Part shown: positions 42,742-51,209 of the stretch, piece after piece
Position numbering within the stretch: the stretch's first letter is position 1
Layout: the number at the start of each line of letters is the position of its first letter
Assembly (NCBI RefSeq): GCF_012272855.1
Contig: NZ_JAAXCQ010000012.1
Location: 62,001-126,000 of the forward strand
DNA: 64,000 nt
Direction of reading: 5' to 3'
Origin: Arenibacter sp. 6A1
GTDB taxonomy: Bacteria; Bacteroidota; Bacteroidia; Flavobacteriales; Flavobacteriaceae
Notes under the pieces: model-generated
The model's input: the letters and a program-made list of their open reading frames with translations, nothing else
Told to the model about the DNA's origin: nothing
Database searches by the model: none
Translations under genes and position numbers: made by a program

Positions 42742-43719
42742 TTAGGAGTTTACGGTTCTTTTTTGAAGTATAGAACCTATGATCATGTTGGCATGAACCC
42801 TAGAGTTTTCTATAAACCATTTATGGGTTTCCATCCCCCCGCAAATAACTCCAGCCAAATAAATACCTTCTACATTGGTTTCCATCGTTTCCGGGTCGTA
42901 TTGTGGGAGTCTTTTTTCGTCTTCAGATAGTTGGATGCCTATCTTTTCCAAAAATCCAAAATTTGGCATATATCCCGTAAGGGCCAATACATAATCGTTT
43001 TTCAAGGCTATGGTCTCCGTAGCCGATTGTATTATAATTTCCTCTTCGGTAATTTCTTTTACGGTACTGTTATAGTATGCTTTTATACTGCCTTCTTCAA
43101 TTCTATTGATAATATCGGGCCTTACCCAATATTTTACACGTTCTCCTACCCCTGGACCACGAATGATAAGGGTAACATCGGCGCCTTTTCGGTAGCACTC
43201 CAAGGCAGCATCTATAGACGAATTGCTGGCGCCTATAACGGCTACTTTCTGGCTAGAATAAAAGTGGGGATCCTTGTAATAATGCGATACCTTGTCCAGG
43301 TCTTCCCCAGGAACATCCATCTTATTAGGGATGTCATAAAATCCGGTTGCTAGAATAACATTGGATGCACGATAGGTGTTTTTTGAGGATTGGATTTCAA
43401 AATACCCGTCGATTTTTTGGACGGATCCTACCTTTTCAAACAGTTGTATGTTCAGTTCATTGCTGGTCACAATGCGTCGGTAATACTCTAAGGCTTCATT
43501 TCTTTTAGGTTTGGCCTCAATACTTATGAAGGGAATATTATCTATTTCTAATTTCTCCGAAGAAGAAAAGAACTGCATGTTTTGCGGGTAATGGTAAAGG
43601 GAATTGACGATACATCCCTTTTCTAGAATAACATAGGAAAGACCTTTCTTTTTAGCTTCTAGGCCACATGCAATACCAATAGGTCCTCCTCCAACAATGA
43701 CAATATCAAAATTCTTCAT
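42742..43719 (-). CDS. ypdA: YpdA-family FAD-dependent disulfide reductase-like protein
   Basis: A 325-residue flavoprotein with a FAD-binding Rossmann motif (IVIVGGGPIGIACGLEA), a second NADPH-type motif (VAVIGASNSSIDAALECYRKG) and a C-terminal NVEGIYLAGVICGGMETHKWF. It matches the YpdA/bacillithiol disulfide reductase family in length and motifs and lacks the CxxC of thioredoxin reductases. In Bacillus-type organisms the family reduces bacillithiol disulfide; the relevant thiol here is inferred. Its ATG overlaps the rpe stop by one base (TAATG), so the two are translationally linked. Confidence 0.85.
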   Translation of the reverse strand: MKNFDIVIVGGGPIGIACGLEAKKKGLSYVILEKGCIVNSLYHYPQNMQFFSSSEKLEIDNIPFISIEAKPKRNEALEYYRRIVTSNELNIQLFEKVGSVQKIDGYFEIQSSKNTYRASNVILATGFYDIPNKMDVPGEDLDKVSHYYKDPHFYSSQKVAVIGASNSSIDAALECYRKGADVTLIIRGPGVGERVKYWVRPDIINRIEEGSIKAYYNSTVKEITEEEIIIQSATETIALKNDYVLALTGYMPNFGFLEKIGIQLSEDEKRLPQYDPETMETNVEGIYLAGVICGGMETHKWFIENSRVHANMIIGSILQKRTVNS

Positions 43720-44378
43720 TACCCAATTAATTCATTTAATTCTTTGATGGTCTTGGTAGGGTTGTCACTTTGAAAAATAAAGCTCCCTGCTACCAATACA
43801 TCGGCACCGGCATCGATAAGCTTTTTGGCATTTTCCGAGCTAACACCGCCATCGATCTCTATTATGGTATGAGCCCCTTTACGGTTGATGAGTTCTTTTA
43901 GTGCCTTTACTTTATCGTAGGTGTTCTCAATAAAAGATTGTCCGCCAAACCCTGGGTTTACACTCATAATTAATACTAGATCAATATCATTGATAATATC
44001 TTCCAAAAGATTGATATTGGTATGTGGGTTTAGGGCCACTCCAGCTGTCATCCCTTCGGCCTTTATGGCTTGTAGGGTTCGGTGCAGATGTGTACACGCT
44101 TCATAATGTACCGTCAAATTATGAGCTCCTAACTCGGCAAAGGTTTTGATATAACGGTCTGGATCTACAATCATTAAATGTACATCTATAGTCTTCTGGG
44201 CATGTGCCGTAATGGCTTTTAAAACAGGCATGCCAAAAGATATATTAGGGACAAACACACCATCCATGATGTCGATATGAAACCAATCTGCCTCACTGTT
44301 GTTTACCATTTCTATATCTCGTTGTAGGTTGGCAAAGTCGGCAGCCAACAGGGAAGGTGCTATGATTTTTTTATCCAT
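43719..44378 (-). CDS. rpe: Ribulose-phosphate 3-epimerase
   Basis: A 219-residue TIM-barrel enzyme of the pentose phosphate pathway. It contains IIAPSLLAADFANL, the metal ligands in DWFHIDIMDGVFVPNISFG and VHLMIVDPDRY, MSVNPGFGGQSFI and EIDGGVSSENAKKLIDAGADVLVAGSFIF. Length and all motifs are standard. It is upstream of and overlaps ypdA by one base. Confidence 0.97.
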   Translation of the reverse strand: MDKKIIAPSLLAADFANLQRDIEMVNNSEADWFHIDIMDGVFVPNISFGMPVLKAITAHAQKTIDVHLMIVDPDRYIKTFAELGAHNLTVHYEACTHLHRTLQAIKAEGMTAGVALNPHTNINLLEDIINDIDLVLIMSVNPGFGGQSFIENTYDKVKALKELINRKGAHTIIEIDGGVSSENAKKLIDAGADVLVAGSFIFQSDNPTKTIKELNELIG

Positions 44379-44528
44379 TTTCAGTCGCTATAATTTTATG
44401 GTATAAAGATAATAATTTGATAGGTTTCCTAAAAAACGATCTCTTCATTAGGAGATGAATTCTATAATTCCTACGTATTTAGGGAAAACATATTTGCTGT
44501 TAAAAATATTAGGGCAATGCCACAATTA

Positions 44529-45758
44529 TTAATACCAGCGTTTCTTTTTCTTTTTTGAACCTTCAGATTTTCTGCCTTTTCTGTGTTTACTGCCTTTTCT
44601 TTTGTGCACTTCGGGCTGGGCTTTCGGATCTAATGGATAAGGGTGGTCTTCTTCTACATCGATATGTTTTTGCATCAATTTTTGAATGCTAATGACATAT
44701 TGCTTTTCGTCTGCAGAACAAAAGGAGTAGGAGGTACCGCTTTGGCCCGCTCTTCCCGTTCTTCCGATTCGGTGAACATAGGTTTCTGGAATGTTTGGTA
44801 AATCAAAGTTTACCACACTGTCCAAGTTATCGATATCAATACCCCTGGCAGCAACATCTGTGGCTATAAGAATATTGGTTTCCTTATTTTTAAACCTGTT
44901 TAAGGCTTCTTGTCTTTCATCCTGGCTTTTGGCGCCATGAATGCTATCTACCTTATAATTGTTTCTAAGAAGGGTTTGTTCTAGTTTATCGACACCGTGT
45001 TTGGTTCTCCTGAAAATAAGAATATTACCTTTTATCGTATTTCTTAAAAGGTGAAGGCACAGTTCTATTTTTTTGGGTTTTGGCGTAAAATAAAGTGTTT
45101 GATGTACCCTTGCTGCCGCCGATGAGGTAGGGGTGACGGCAATCTTTTCGGCATCTTTTAGAATGCTATTTGCCAATTGAACCACTTTAAAAGGCATGGT
45201 GGCAGAGAACAATAAAATTTGCTTTCCTTTTGGACATAGACGTTCTATTTTCTTGACATCGTCAATAAAGCCCATGTCCAACATTAAATCTGCCTCGTCC
45301 AAAACCAAGGTCTCTATATAATCTAAATTGATAACATCCTGTTTGTGCAAGTCCAATAACCTACCAGGGGTTGCTACAAGGATATCGACTCCTTTTTTTA
45401 GGGTTTCTATCTGTGGTTCTATAGCCGAACCACCATAAATAACAGCCGAAACAAGGTTGGTATATTGGGCGTAATCTTTAAAGTTTTCCTGAATCTGCAT
45501 GGCCAACTCTCGAGTTGGACTTATGATTAAAGCCTTTATCTTTTTTTTAGAGGCGTCTTGCCTGTCGAACAAAAGTTGCAGAATAGGCAAAGCAAAGGCT
45601 GCTGTTTTACCAGTACCCGTTTGTGCCGAAGCAATAACGTCTTTCCCATCGAGTACAAGAGGAATAGTCATTTCTTGAACCGGAGTAGGAGCGTCGTAAT
45701 TTTTTTCTGCTATAGCTCTTAAGATAGGTTTATTAAGCTTTAACTCTTTAAAATTCAT
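44529..45758 (-). CDS. rhlE: DEAD-box RNA helicase, RhlE-like
   Basis: A 409-residue helicase from the ATG at 45758 (MNFKELKLNKPILRAI), which gives the normal Q-motif distance; the frame extends upstream to 45893 without support. Visible motifs are the Q motif (YDAPTPVQEMTIP), I (AQTGTGKTAAF), Ia (PTRELAMQI), II (DEAD), III (SATMP) and VI (HRIGRTGRAG). The C-terminus is a basic Lys/Arg/Ser tail, typical for RNA binding. It probably works in ribosome assembly or mRNA unwinding, particularly in the cold. Confidence 0.93.
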   Translation of the reverse strand: MNFKELKLNKPILRAIAEKNYDAPTPVQEMTIPLVLDGKDVIASAQTGTGKTAAFALPILQLLFDRQDASKKKIKALIISPTRELAMQIQENFKDYAQYTNLVSAVIYGGSAIEPQIETLKKGVDILVATPGRLLDLHKQDVINLDYIETLVLDEADLMLDMGFIDDVKKIERLCPKGKQILLFSATMPFKVVQLANSILKDAEKIAVTPTSSAAARVHQTLYFTPKPKKIELCLHLLRNTIKGNILIFRRTKHGVDKLEQTLLRNNYKVDSIHGAKSQDERQEALNRFKNKETNILIATDVAARGIDIDNLDSVVNFDLPNIPETYVHRIGRTGRAGQSGTSYSFCSADEKQYVISIQKLMQKHIDVEEDHPYPLDPKAQPEVHKRKGSKHRKGRKSEGSKKKKKRWY

Positions 45759-45967
45759 GGATGTTAATTTTCTAAAATATGTGTACAAAGGTACGGTAAA
45801 TTCGTTGTTTACTTTTTTTTCTACCCAACTTATAGCCAATTTTATCCATAATAAATCAGGAAAGGAACTTGGCGTAAAAACGTGGTATTGCAAAAAAGAG
45901 AGATGTTTGCAGCGAGTGGTTGATTTTACTAAAAAAACGATTCGTCCAAACGGAATTCACTTTAGGC

Positions 45968-48199
45968 TTAAAGCACTAATAAGCCATGATTTTTTAGAAT
46001 GGACAAGGGTTTAGAATACCAAAACAGCTCGAAGTCATCAAAAGTAGCTTCAAAATCTGTTTTTAATTGGGAAAAAGTAAGGGTTTGATCACTATAAGGC
46101 GATATTTTGTCTAAAGCACCCAACAGCCATTCTCCTTTTTCCTTGTCTACCGAAATTGCCACTGTTTTGGTTTTATCGTGAAAGGTCAGTTTTAATAACT
46201 CCCAACTTTGTCCTTTTTTCGATTTGGTCAGGGTTTGTACTAATGGAGTACTTCCCAGCCAGATAATTTTGGCATTTGGTTTATTGGTAAACGCGGTTTC
46301 GGCCTCTAGTGCCGTTTCGATAAAATTCGGGGCGATAGTAGTTTTTGGGATTTTAAAATCGAACCAATCTTGCAAGGGGTAATCAAAGCAAATGCCGTGC
46401 ATAAAATTGAAGAGCGATTTTTTAAGCCCATAACTAAATTGTTCATGATCGATACCGGTATCGTCAATAAACTGCACATCATTGTTGGCAAAACTTATTT
46501 CCTCGTATTGTGGCACTATGTTGTATTCCGACGGATTTAAGCCAATGGGACTGTGAGCCGTAAGGGCAAATTGATGCCAGAAACCCGATTGTAATACGCC
46601 AAGGTCAAACATCTGTCGGACCATTTCCAGGCTATCTACGGTTTCCTGAACAGTTTGGGTAGGATACCCGTACATTAGGTAAGCGTGTACCATTATTCCC
46701 GATTCTGTCAGGTTTCGGGTTACCTGGGCCACTTGGGTAACGGTAACCCCTTTTTTAATCAAGGCTAGCAATCGGTCCGATGCCACTTCCAATCCACCCG
46801 AAATAGCAATACAGCCCGATGTTTTTAACAATACACATAGGTCGCGGCTAAAACTTTTCTCGAACCGGATATTGGTCCACCAGGTAACGGTTAATTTCCG
46901 CTTTATAATTTCTAGGGCCAAAGCACGCATAAGGGCCGGTGGAGCCGCTTCATCTACAAAATGAAAGCCTCTTTCTCCGGTGCTTTCTATGAGTTCTTCC
47001 ATTCTGTCTACCAAAAGTTTGGCAGCAATGGGCTCATAGATTTTAATATAATCTAGGGAGATATCGCAAAAGGTACATTTTCCCCAATAGCAACCATGAG
47101 CCATTGTCAGCTTGTTCCAGCGGCCATCGCTCCAAAGGCTGTGCATGGGATTGGCAATTTCTATTACGGAAATATACTTGTCCAATAGCAGATCCGAATA
47201 GTCAGGGGTGCCTACCTGACTTTGTTTGTAGTCTGGTCTTGGAGATGAGTTATTGTAATATACCGCTCCGTTTTGAAGTACAAAGGTCCGCTTTAATGCT
47301 GGTTCGGCTAATGTTGGCTCGGGATTTGTAATATGCGCTACCAATAGTTCTATTGGCAGCTCTCCGTCGTCTAGGGTAATAAAGTCAAAGAATTCAAAAA
47401 CCCTGATATCGGTAAGCGATCGCAATTCTGTGTTTGGAAATCCGCCACCCATAGTCGTCTTTATGTCTGGATAATGGGCTTTTATGAATTGTGCACATTT
47501 AAAGGCACTATATAAATTTCCGGGGAAGGGAACAGAAATACAGAGCAGTTTTGGTTGCACGGTTTTTATACGTTGTTCCAAAATATCCAGGGTAATACGG
47601 TCTATATACGTATGTTCCTTTTGTAAATGCTGATACAGTTCGTCAAAAGAATTGGCGCTTCTTCCCAAGCGTTCCGCATACCTGCTAAAGCCAAAATTTT
47701 CGTCTATACATTCTACAATAAAATCCGAGAGGTCTTCTAGGTACAGTGTAGCCAAATGTTTGGCCTTGTCTTGGGTGCCCATAGCGCCAAATGCCCATTC
47801 CATATCGTCTAACTGATGAAATCTAGATGCCTGTGGCAAGAAATTATCAGTACATATCTGTCTGGCAAGGGTGGCATTATGGCCCTGTAAAAAAGATATT
47901 ACAGGGTCTATGGTCTTTAAATAGTCTTGTTGTAAAGCAAAAATACGCCCTGCATTCTCTGTCACTATACGCTGGTTTTTTTCGGCCAAAGCAAATATGT
48001 CTCCGAGTCCTTCTTTTGAAAAAATGGCCAAAATAACCTCAATACCCAAATCCATCTGAAAACTACCAATGTTTTTGGTGTTTAAGAAACCCTTAATATA
48101 GGCGGTAGCCGGATAAGGGGTATTTAATTGGGTAAAGGGAGGCGTAAGAAGGAGAATGTCTTTCAAAAGTTTTGGGTTTTTATCGATAGACAGCATCAT
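45968..48199 (-). CDS. B12-binding-domain radical SAM protein of unknown function
   Basis: A 743-residue protein. The N-terminal ~300 residues carry a cobalamin-binding-like domain (LLTPPFTQLNTPYPATAYIKGFL; PKLLCISVPFPGNLYSAFKCAQFIKAHYPDIKTTMGGGFPN). The radical SAM core has the cluster motif in HGCYWGKCTFCDISLDY, spaced C-x4-C-x2-C rather than the usual C-x3-C-x2-C, followed by VDEAAPP and GLEVASDRLLALIKKGVT. The C-terminal ~200 residues are unassigned. Such proteins catalyse radical methylations or rearrangements; the substrate is unknown and no peptide or partner gene is adjacent. It is a single-gene unit. Confidence 0.8.
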   Translation of the reverse strand: MMLSIDKNPKLLKDILLLTPPFTQLNTPYPATAYIKGFLNTKNIGSFQMDLGIEVILAIFSKEGLGDIFALAEKNQRIVTENAGRIFALQQDYLKTIDPVISFLQGHNATLARQICTDNFLPQASRFHQLDDMEWAFGAMGTQDKAKHLATLYLEDLSDFIVECIDENFGFSRYAERLGRSANSFDELYQHLQKEHTYIDRITLDILEQRIKTVQPKLLCISVPFPGNLYSAFKCAQFIKAHYPDIKTTMGGGFPNTELRSLTDIRVFEFFDFITLDDGELPIELLVAHITNPEPTLAEPALKRTFVLQNGAVYYNNSSPRPDYKQSQVGTPDYSDLLLDKYISVIEIANPMHSLWSDGRWNKLTMAHGCYWGKCTFCDISLDYIKIYEPIAAKLLVDRMEELIESTGERGFHFVDEAAPPALMRALALEIIKRKLTVTWWTNIRFEKSFSRDLCVLLKTSGCIAISGGLEVASDRLLALIKKGVTVTQVAQVTRNLTESGIMVHAYLMYGYPTQTVQETVDSLEMVRQMFDLGVLQSGFWHQFALTAHSPIGLNPSEYNIVPQYEEISFANNDVQFIDDTGIDHEQFSYGLKKSLFNFMHGICFDYPLQDWFDFKIPKTTIAPNFIETALEAETAFTNKPNAKIIWLGSTPLVQTLTKSKKGQSWELLKLTFHDKTKTVAISVDKEKGEWLLGALDKISPYSDQTLTFSQLKTDFEATFDDFELFWYSKPLSILKNHGLLVL

Positions 48200-48401
48200 T
48201 AAGATCGTCTAAAGTCAGTGCAAAAATAAAGGAAATTTTAAGGAATAATATGCTTTTTAACAAGTGGTTTTGCTGTGTTGTTCGGTAGGGCAAGGCAATA
48301 TACATAAAGCTAGCTCCCATTATTTTTCCCCACACTTTAATAGCTGTAGTTCAAAGAATGATCGATTTGGTTATTTTGAAGTATCAAGCGTCTTTTGATA
48401 G

Positions 48402-48481
48402 GGGCGTTCCCTCCTTCGTCGGGCGGGCTCTTCGCTATATCCCTTGCTCCGCTGCGGGGATGCCGCTGCGATCCCTAACGC
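48402..48481 (+). repeat. 80-bp dispersed repeat, copy C
   Basis: Plus-strand copy of the 80-base element, from GGGCGTTCCCTCC to TCCCTAACGC. It lies downstream of the FKBP gene and its terminator, but antisense to that transcript, unlike copies A, B and D, which are sense to the gene they follow. Confidence 0.85.
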
Positions 48482-48570
48482 AAAATAGGCCTCCTTAAGA
48501 TAAAAATTGTCCCGTGATCACGATTAGAAGGAGTCATGGAAGAAAGGACTTAAACATTAAAATATAGTCC

Positions 48571-48602
48571 CAAAAAAAGCCCTTTAAAAGGGCTTTTTTT
48601 TT
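48571..48602. terminator. Intrinsic terminator of the FKBP gene
   Basis: AGCCCTTT/AAAGGGCT is flanked by A and T runs, 60 bases after the FKBP stop on the minus strand. It could work in both directions. Confidence 0.8.
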
Positions 48603-48661
48603 GAATAGCGCTTTAAGGGCGCTTATTCCTATGGTATATACTGTGTATTACAGCATTGATG

Positions 48662-49120
48662 TTATTTTACAGCGATGAGTTTTACATCAAAAACAAGCAC
48701 AGAACCGGCAGGGATTGGACCGCGATCCGTACTTCCATATCCTAAATGGGCCGGAATTAATAGCATTCCGCTACCACCTTCTTTAAAATAAGGAATCCCC
48801 ATTGTCCAGCCCCTAATGACTTGGTTTAAGCCAAAAGTTATGCCCTCTGCACCACTTTGGTCAAATATTTCTCCATTGATAAATGTTCCCTTATAGGCAA
48901 CGGTTACTTGTGAAGAAGCACTTGGTTGTTTTCCGTCTCCCGGTTCATCGATGACATAATACAGTCCATAATCGCCTTTTTGGGCATTTAAATTGTTGTC
49001 TTTAATATACTCGGTAATTTCCAATTCATTCTTGGCTGTATAATCTATATTCTCTGCTTTCTTATCGTCATCACACGAAATAAACAAGGCAAATACTAGG
49101 GCAAAAAAGGTGTATTTCAT
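48662..49120 (-). CDS. FKBP-type peptidyl-prolyl isomerase lipoprotein
   Basis: A 152-residue protein with lipoprotein signal (MKYTFFALVFALFISC, Cys16) and a C-terminal FKBP domain: SQVTVAYKGTFINGEIFDQS, VIRGWTMGIPYFKEGGSGMLLIPAHLGYGS and IPAGSVLVFDVKLI. It catalyses proline isomerisation in envelope protein folding. It resembles the small lipid-anchored FKBPs of Bacteroidota, including GldI-like proteins, but a gliding role cannot be claimed. An exact TATATTTG -7 element lies at 49152-49145 on the minus strand, 25 bases upstream of the start. Confidence 0.92.
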   Translation of the reverse strand: MKYTFFALVFALFISCDDDKKAENIDYTAKNELEITEYIKDNNLNAQKGDYGLYYVIDEPGDGKQPSASSQVTVAYKGTFINGEIFDQSGAEGITFGLNQVIRGWTMGIPYFKEGGSGMLLIPAHLGYGSTDRGPIPAGSVLVFDVKLIAVK

Positions 49121-49144
49121 AAGGTTTTATTTTTTTAAGCGGCA

Positions 49145-49152
49145 CAAATATA
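49145..49152 (-). promoter_or_regulatory. Candidate -7 element of the FKBP gene
   Basis: The minus-strand sequence TATATTTG followed by TG matches the Bacteroidota -7 box exactly and lies 25 bases before the ATG at 49120. No TTG was found 19 bases upstream. Confidence 0.45.
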
Positions 49153-49276
49153 GTAAAATACTATGCCTTTCCTTAAAACTTCTTGAGGAGTGGGGATTGG
49201 GTCCAATTCCAGGATGTTTTTTTAATTAAAAGCTTAGAGATTGGTATTGTATCGCTGGGTTTCCAATAGTAAATCT

Positions 49277-49732
49277 TTATGGCCGAAGGTTTCTTAATCC
49301 TTCATACATAACAACACTCACCGCATTGGCCAAATTTAAGCTGCGTATATGTGGACTGTATAAGGGTATTTTATACAATTTGTCTTGGTTGTTATCGGTG
49401 ATTTCTTTGGATAGGCCTTTAGATTCCTTACCAAAAATAAAAAACATGTCTTCCTTATAGTCTATAGACCAATGGTCTTTATCTCCATGACTAGAGAAGA
49501 ATGCCATTTCCTTGTCTTTATGGGCGGCAAAAAACTCCTCGGCACTTTCATAGGTAAAAAGTGAAATATGTTGCCAATAATCGAGGCCGGCACGTTTTAC
49601 TCGTTTGTCGTCCAATTCAAAGCCAAAGGGTTTTACCAGGTGTAAGTTTGCTCCGGTGGCTAAACTTAAGCGACCGATGTTTCCGGTATTCATCGGAATT
49701 TCGGGTTCAATAAGAACAATGTTGTAGGGCAT
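49277..49732 (-). CDS. trmL: tRNA (cytidine(34)-2'-O)-methyltransferase, SpoU/TrmL type
   Basis: A 151-residue minimal SpoU methyltransferase with a knotted SAM-binding fold: NIVLIEPEIPMNTGNIGRLSLATGANLHLV, FFIFGKESKGLS and IPLYSPHIRSLNLANAVSVVMYEGLRN. The length and motif set match TrmL, which modifies the wobble nucleotide of certain leucine tRNAs. It is separated from the upstream sigma factor gene by a terminator. Confidence 0.93.
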   Translation of the reverse strand: MPYNIVLIEPEIPMNTGNIGRLSLATGANLHLVKPFGFELDDKRVKRAGLDYWQHISLFTYESAEEFFAAHKDKEMAFFSSHGDKDHWSIDYKEDMFFIFGKESKGLSKEITDNNQDKLYKIPLYSPHIRSLNLANAVSVVMYEGLRNLRP

Positions 49733-49745
49733 TAATGAGGGGTTT

Positions 49746-49780
49746 AAAAAAAAACTCCGGTAATCAGCCGGAGTTTATTC
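49746..49780. terminator. Intrinsic terminator of the primary sigma factor gene
   Basis: AAACTCCGG/CCGGAGTTT (49752-49775) is followed on the minus strand by a long T run. It lies between the sigma factor stop and trmL. Confidence 0.85.
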
Positions 49781-49893
49781 ATCAATCAAAAAACGAACAG
49801 TCATGATAACTGTTGTTACGGTTCACAATGTATAATTTTAGCACCAACTTTCCAAATGGAATTTTGTTGCAGGAATTGTATACATGTATGGAT

Positions 49894-50757
49894 TTATCCT
49901 AAATAAGTTTTTAGTATTTTACTTCTAGAAGTATGTTTCAATCTTCTGATGGCTTTTTCCTTAATTTGACGAACTCTTTCTCTTGTAAGATCAAAAGTTT
50001 CTCCAATTTCTTCCAAGGTCATAGAATGCTGTCCTGCCAATCCGAAATATAAACGGATAACATCGGCTTCTCTTGGGGTTAAGGTTTCTAAAGCTCTTTC
50101 TATTTCTGTTCTTAGAGACTCATGTAATAATTCCCTATCTGGGTTTGGCGATTCTCCACTACGCAATACATCGTACAGGTTAGAATCTTCTCCGTCGATC
50201 AAAGGGGCATCCATGGATACGTGACGACCAGAGTTTTTTAGGGATTGCTTTACGTCTTCAACAGTCATATCCAATTCCTTGGCAATTTCTTCTGCTGAAG
50301 GCTGTCTTTCGTGTGCTTGCTCCAAGAAGGCGAAGGTCTTGTTGATCTTGTTGATAGATCCAATCTTATTTAAAGGAAGTCTAACAATACGGGATTGTTC
50401 TGCCAAAGCTTGAAGTATCGATTGACGAATCCACCATACGGCATAAGAGATAAATTTAAATCCACGAGTTTCGTCAAAACGCTGGGCAGCCTTAATAAGT
50501 CCAAGGTTTCCTTCGTTAATTAAATCGGGTAGGGTTAAACCTTGGTTTTGGTATTGCTTTGCTACGGAAACCACAAATCGCAAGTTGGCTTTTGTCAATT
50601 TTTCAAGAGCGACTTGGTCTCCGGCCTTGATCCGTTGTGCCAATTCAACCTCTTCATCCGCAGTAATAAGATCTACCTTTCCAATTTCTTGCAAATATTT
50701 ATCTAACGAAGCGGTTTCTCTATTGGTAACCTGTTTTGTAATTTTTAGCTGTCTCAT
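49894..50757 (-). CDS. rpoD: Primary RNA polymerase sigma factor (short Bacteroidota type)
   Basis: A 287-residue sigma-70 protein. It starts [32 protein letters not shown] (region 1.2) and lacks the acidic region 1.1. Region 2 is [57 protein letters not shown]. Region 3 follows, and region 4 is [30 protein letters not shown]. This is the housekeeping sigma of Bacteroidota that recognises -33 TTG/-7 TAnnTTTG promoters such as the one before the tRNA-Glu array. Confidence 0.95.
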   Translation of the reverse strand: MRQLKITKQVTNRETASLDKYLQEIGKVDLITADEEVELAQRIKAGDQVALEKLTKANLRFVVSVAKQYQNQGLTLPDLINEGNLGLIKAAQRFDETRGFKFISYAVWWIRQSILQALAEQSRIVRLPLNKIGSINKINKTFAFLEQAHERQPSAEEIAKELDMTVEDVKQSLKNSGRHVSMDAPLIDGEDSNLYDVLRSGESPNPDRELLHESLRTEIERALETLTPREADVIRLYFGLAGQHSMTLEEIGETFDLTRERVRQIKEKAIRRLKHTSRSKILKTYLG

Positions 50758-51031
50758 CGAAGTTTTTCCTTTCTAAATTAAGTGCAGTAAGCATGGGCTG
50801 CATTAGGTTATACGTTCGAAGAGAACAAAATGTTACAATTTAATTAATTTTTTTTAATAAATAAGGAAAAAAAGTCAAAAAAAGCTGGTTTTAACACCTT
50901 TGGAACTTTGTTAGCCGTATGGTATAGAAGGATTTAGTGATTTAGACCCTCCTGGTTGGAATTTTTAAAATTGCCTTAAAGATGGCTTATGTGCAGGCTC
51001 TAATGGAATATGATCCGGGAAAAAAGATACC
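50758..51031. other. Non-coding region upstream of the sigma factor gene
   Basis: No gene is visible. An A/T-run-rich tract (~50828-50895) next to the sigma factor start probably contains its promoter. The remainder leads to repeat copy D and the pnp terminator. Confidence 0.5.
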
Positions 51032-51111
51032 GCGTTAGGGATCGCAGCGGCATCCCCGCAGCGGCGCAAGGGATATAGCGGAGAGCCCGCCCGACGAAGG
51101 AGGGAACGCCC
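51032..51111 (-). repeat. 80-bp dispersed repeat, copy D
   Basis: Minus-strand copy of the 80-base element. It lies just beyond the pnp terminator in the sense orientation of pnp. By eye it is closest to copy C. Confidence 0.85.
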
Positions 51112-51154
51112 AAAGTAGTATGCCGATTATAAATTTAAAAGTAAGGGGAAACAA

Positions 51155-51189
51155 AAAAAGCCTATCCATTGGAATGAATAGGCTTTATG
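51155..51189 (-). terminator. Intrinsic terminator of pnp
   Basis: AAAGCCTAT/ATAGGCTTT is followed on the minus strand by a T run, ~20 bases after the pnp stop. Confidence 0.8.
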
Positions 51190-51209
51190 GTAATTAAAAG
51201 ACCGAAAGA

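Larger units (their letters stand above)
48200..48661. other. Intergenic region holding repeat C and a terminator
   Basis: A 462-base gap with no convincing gene. It contains the 80-bp repeat copy C (48402-48481) and the terminator at 48571-48602. The part next to the radical SAM gene (48200-48400) presumably holds its promoter, but no clear TAnnTTTG was found. Confidence 0.6.

Noticed and set aside
45759-45893. Upstream extension of the RhlE-like helicase
   Set aside because: The extra 45 residues show no family similarity; the ATG at 45758 starts the normal MNFKELKLN N-terminus with correct spacing to the Q motif.
7547-51111. Dispersed 80-bp repeats as insertion-sequence ends or att sites
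   Set aside because: No transposase or integrase frame lies in the window and no target-site duplications were evident; the copies are isolated intergenic units.
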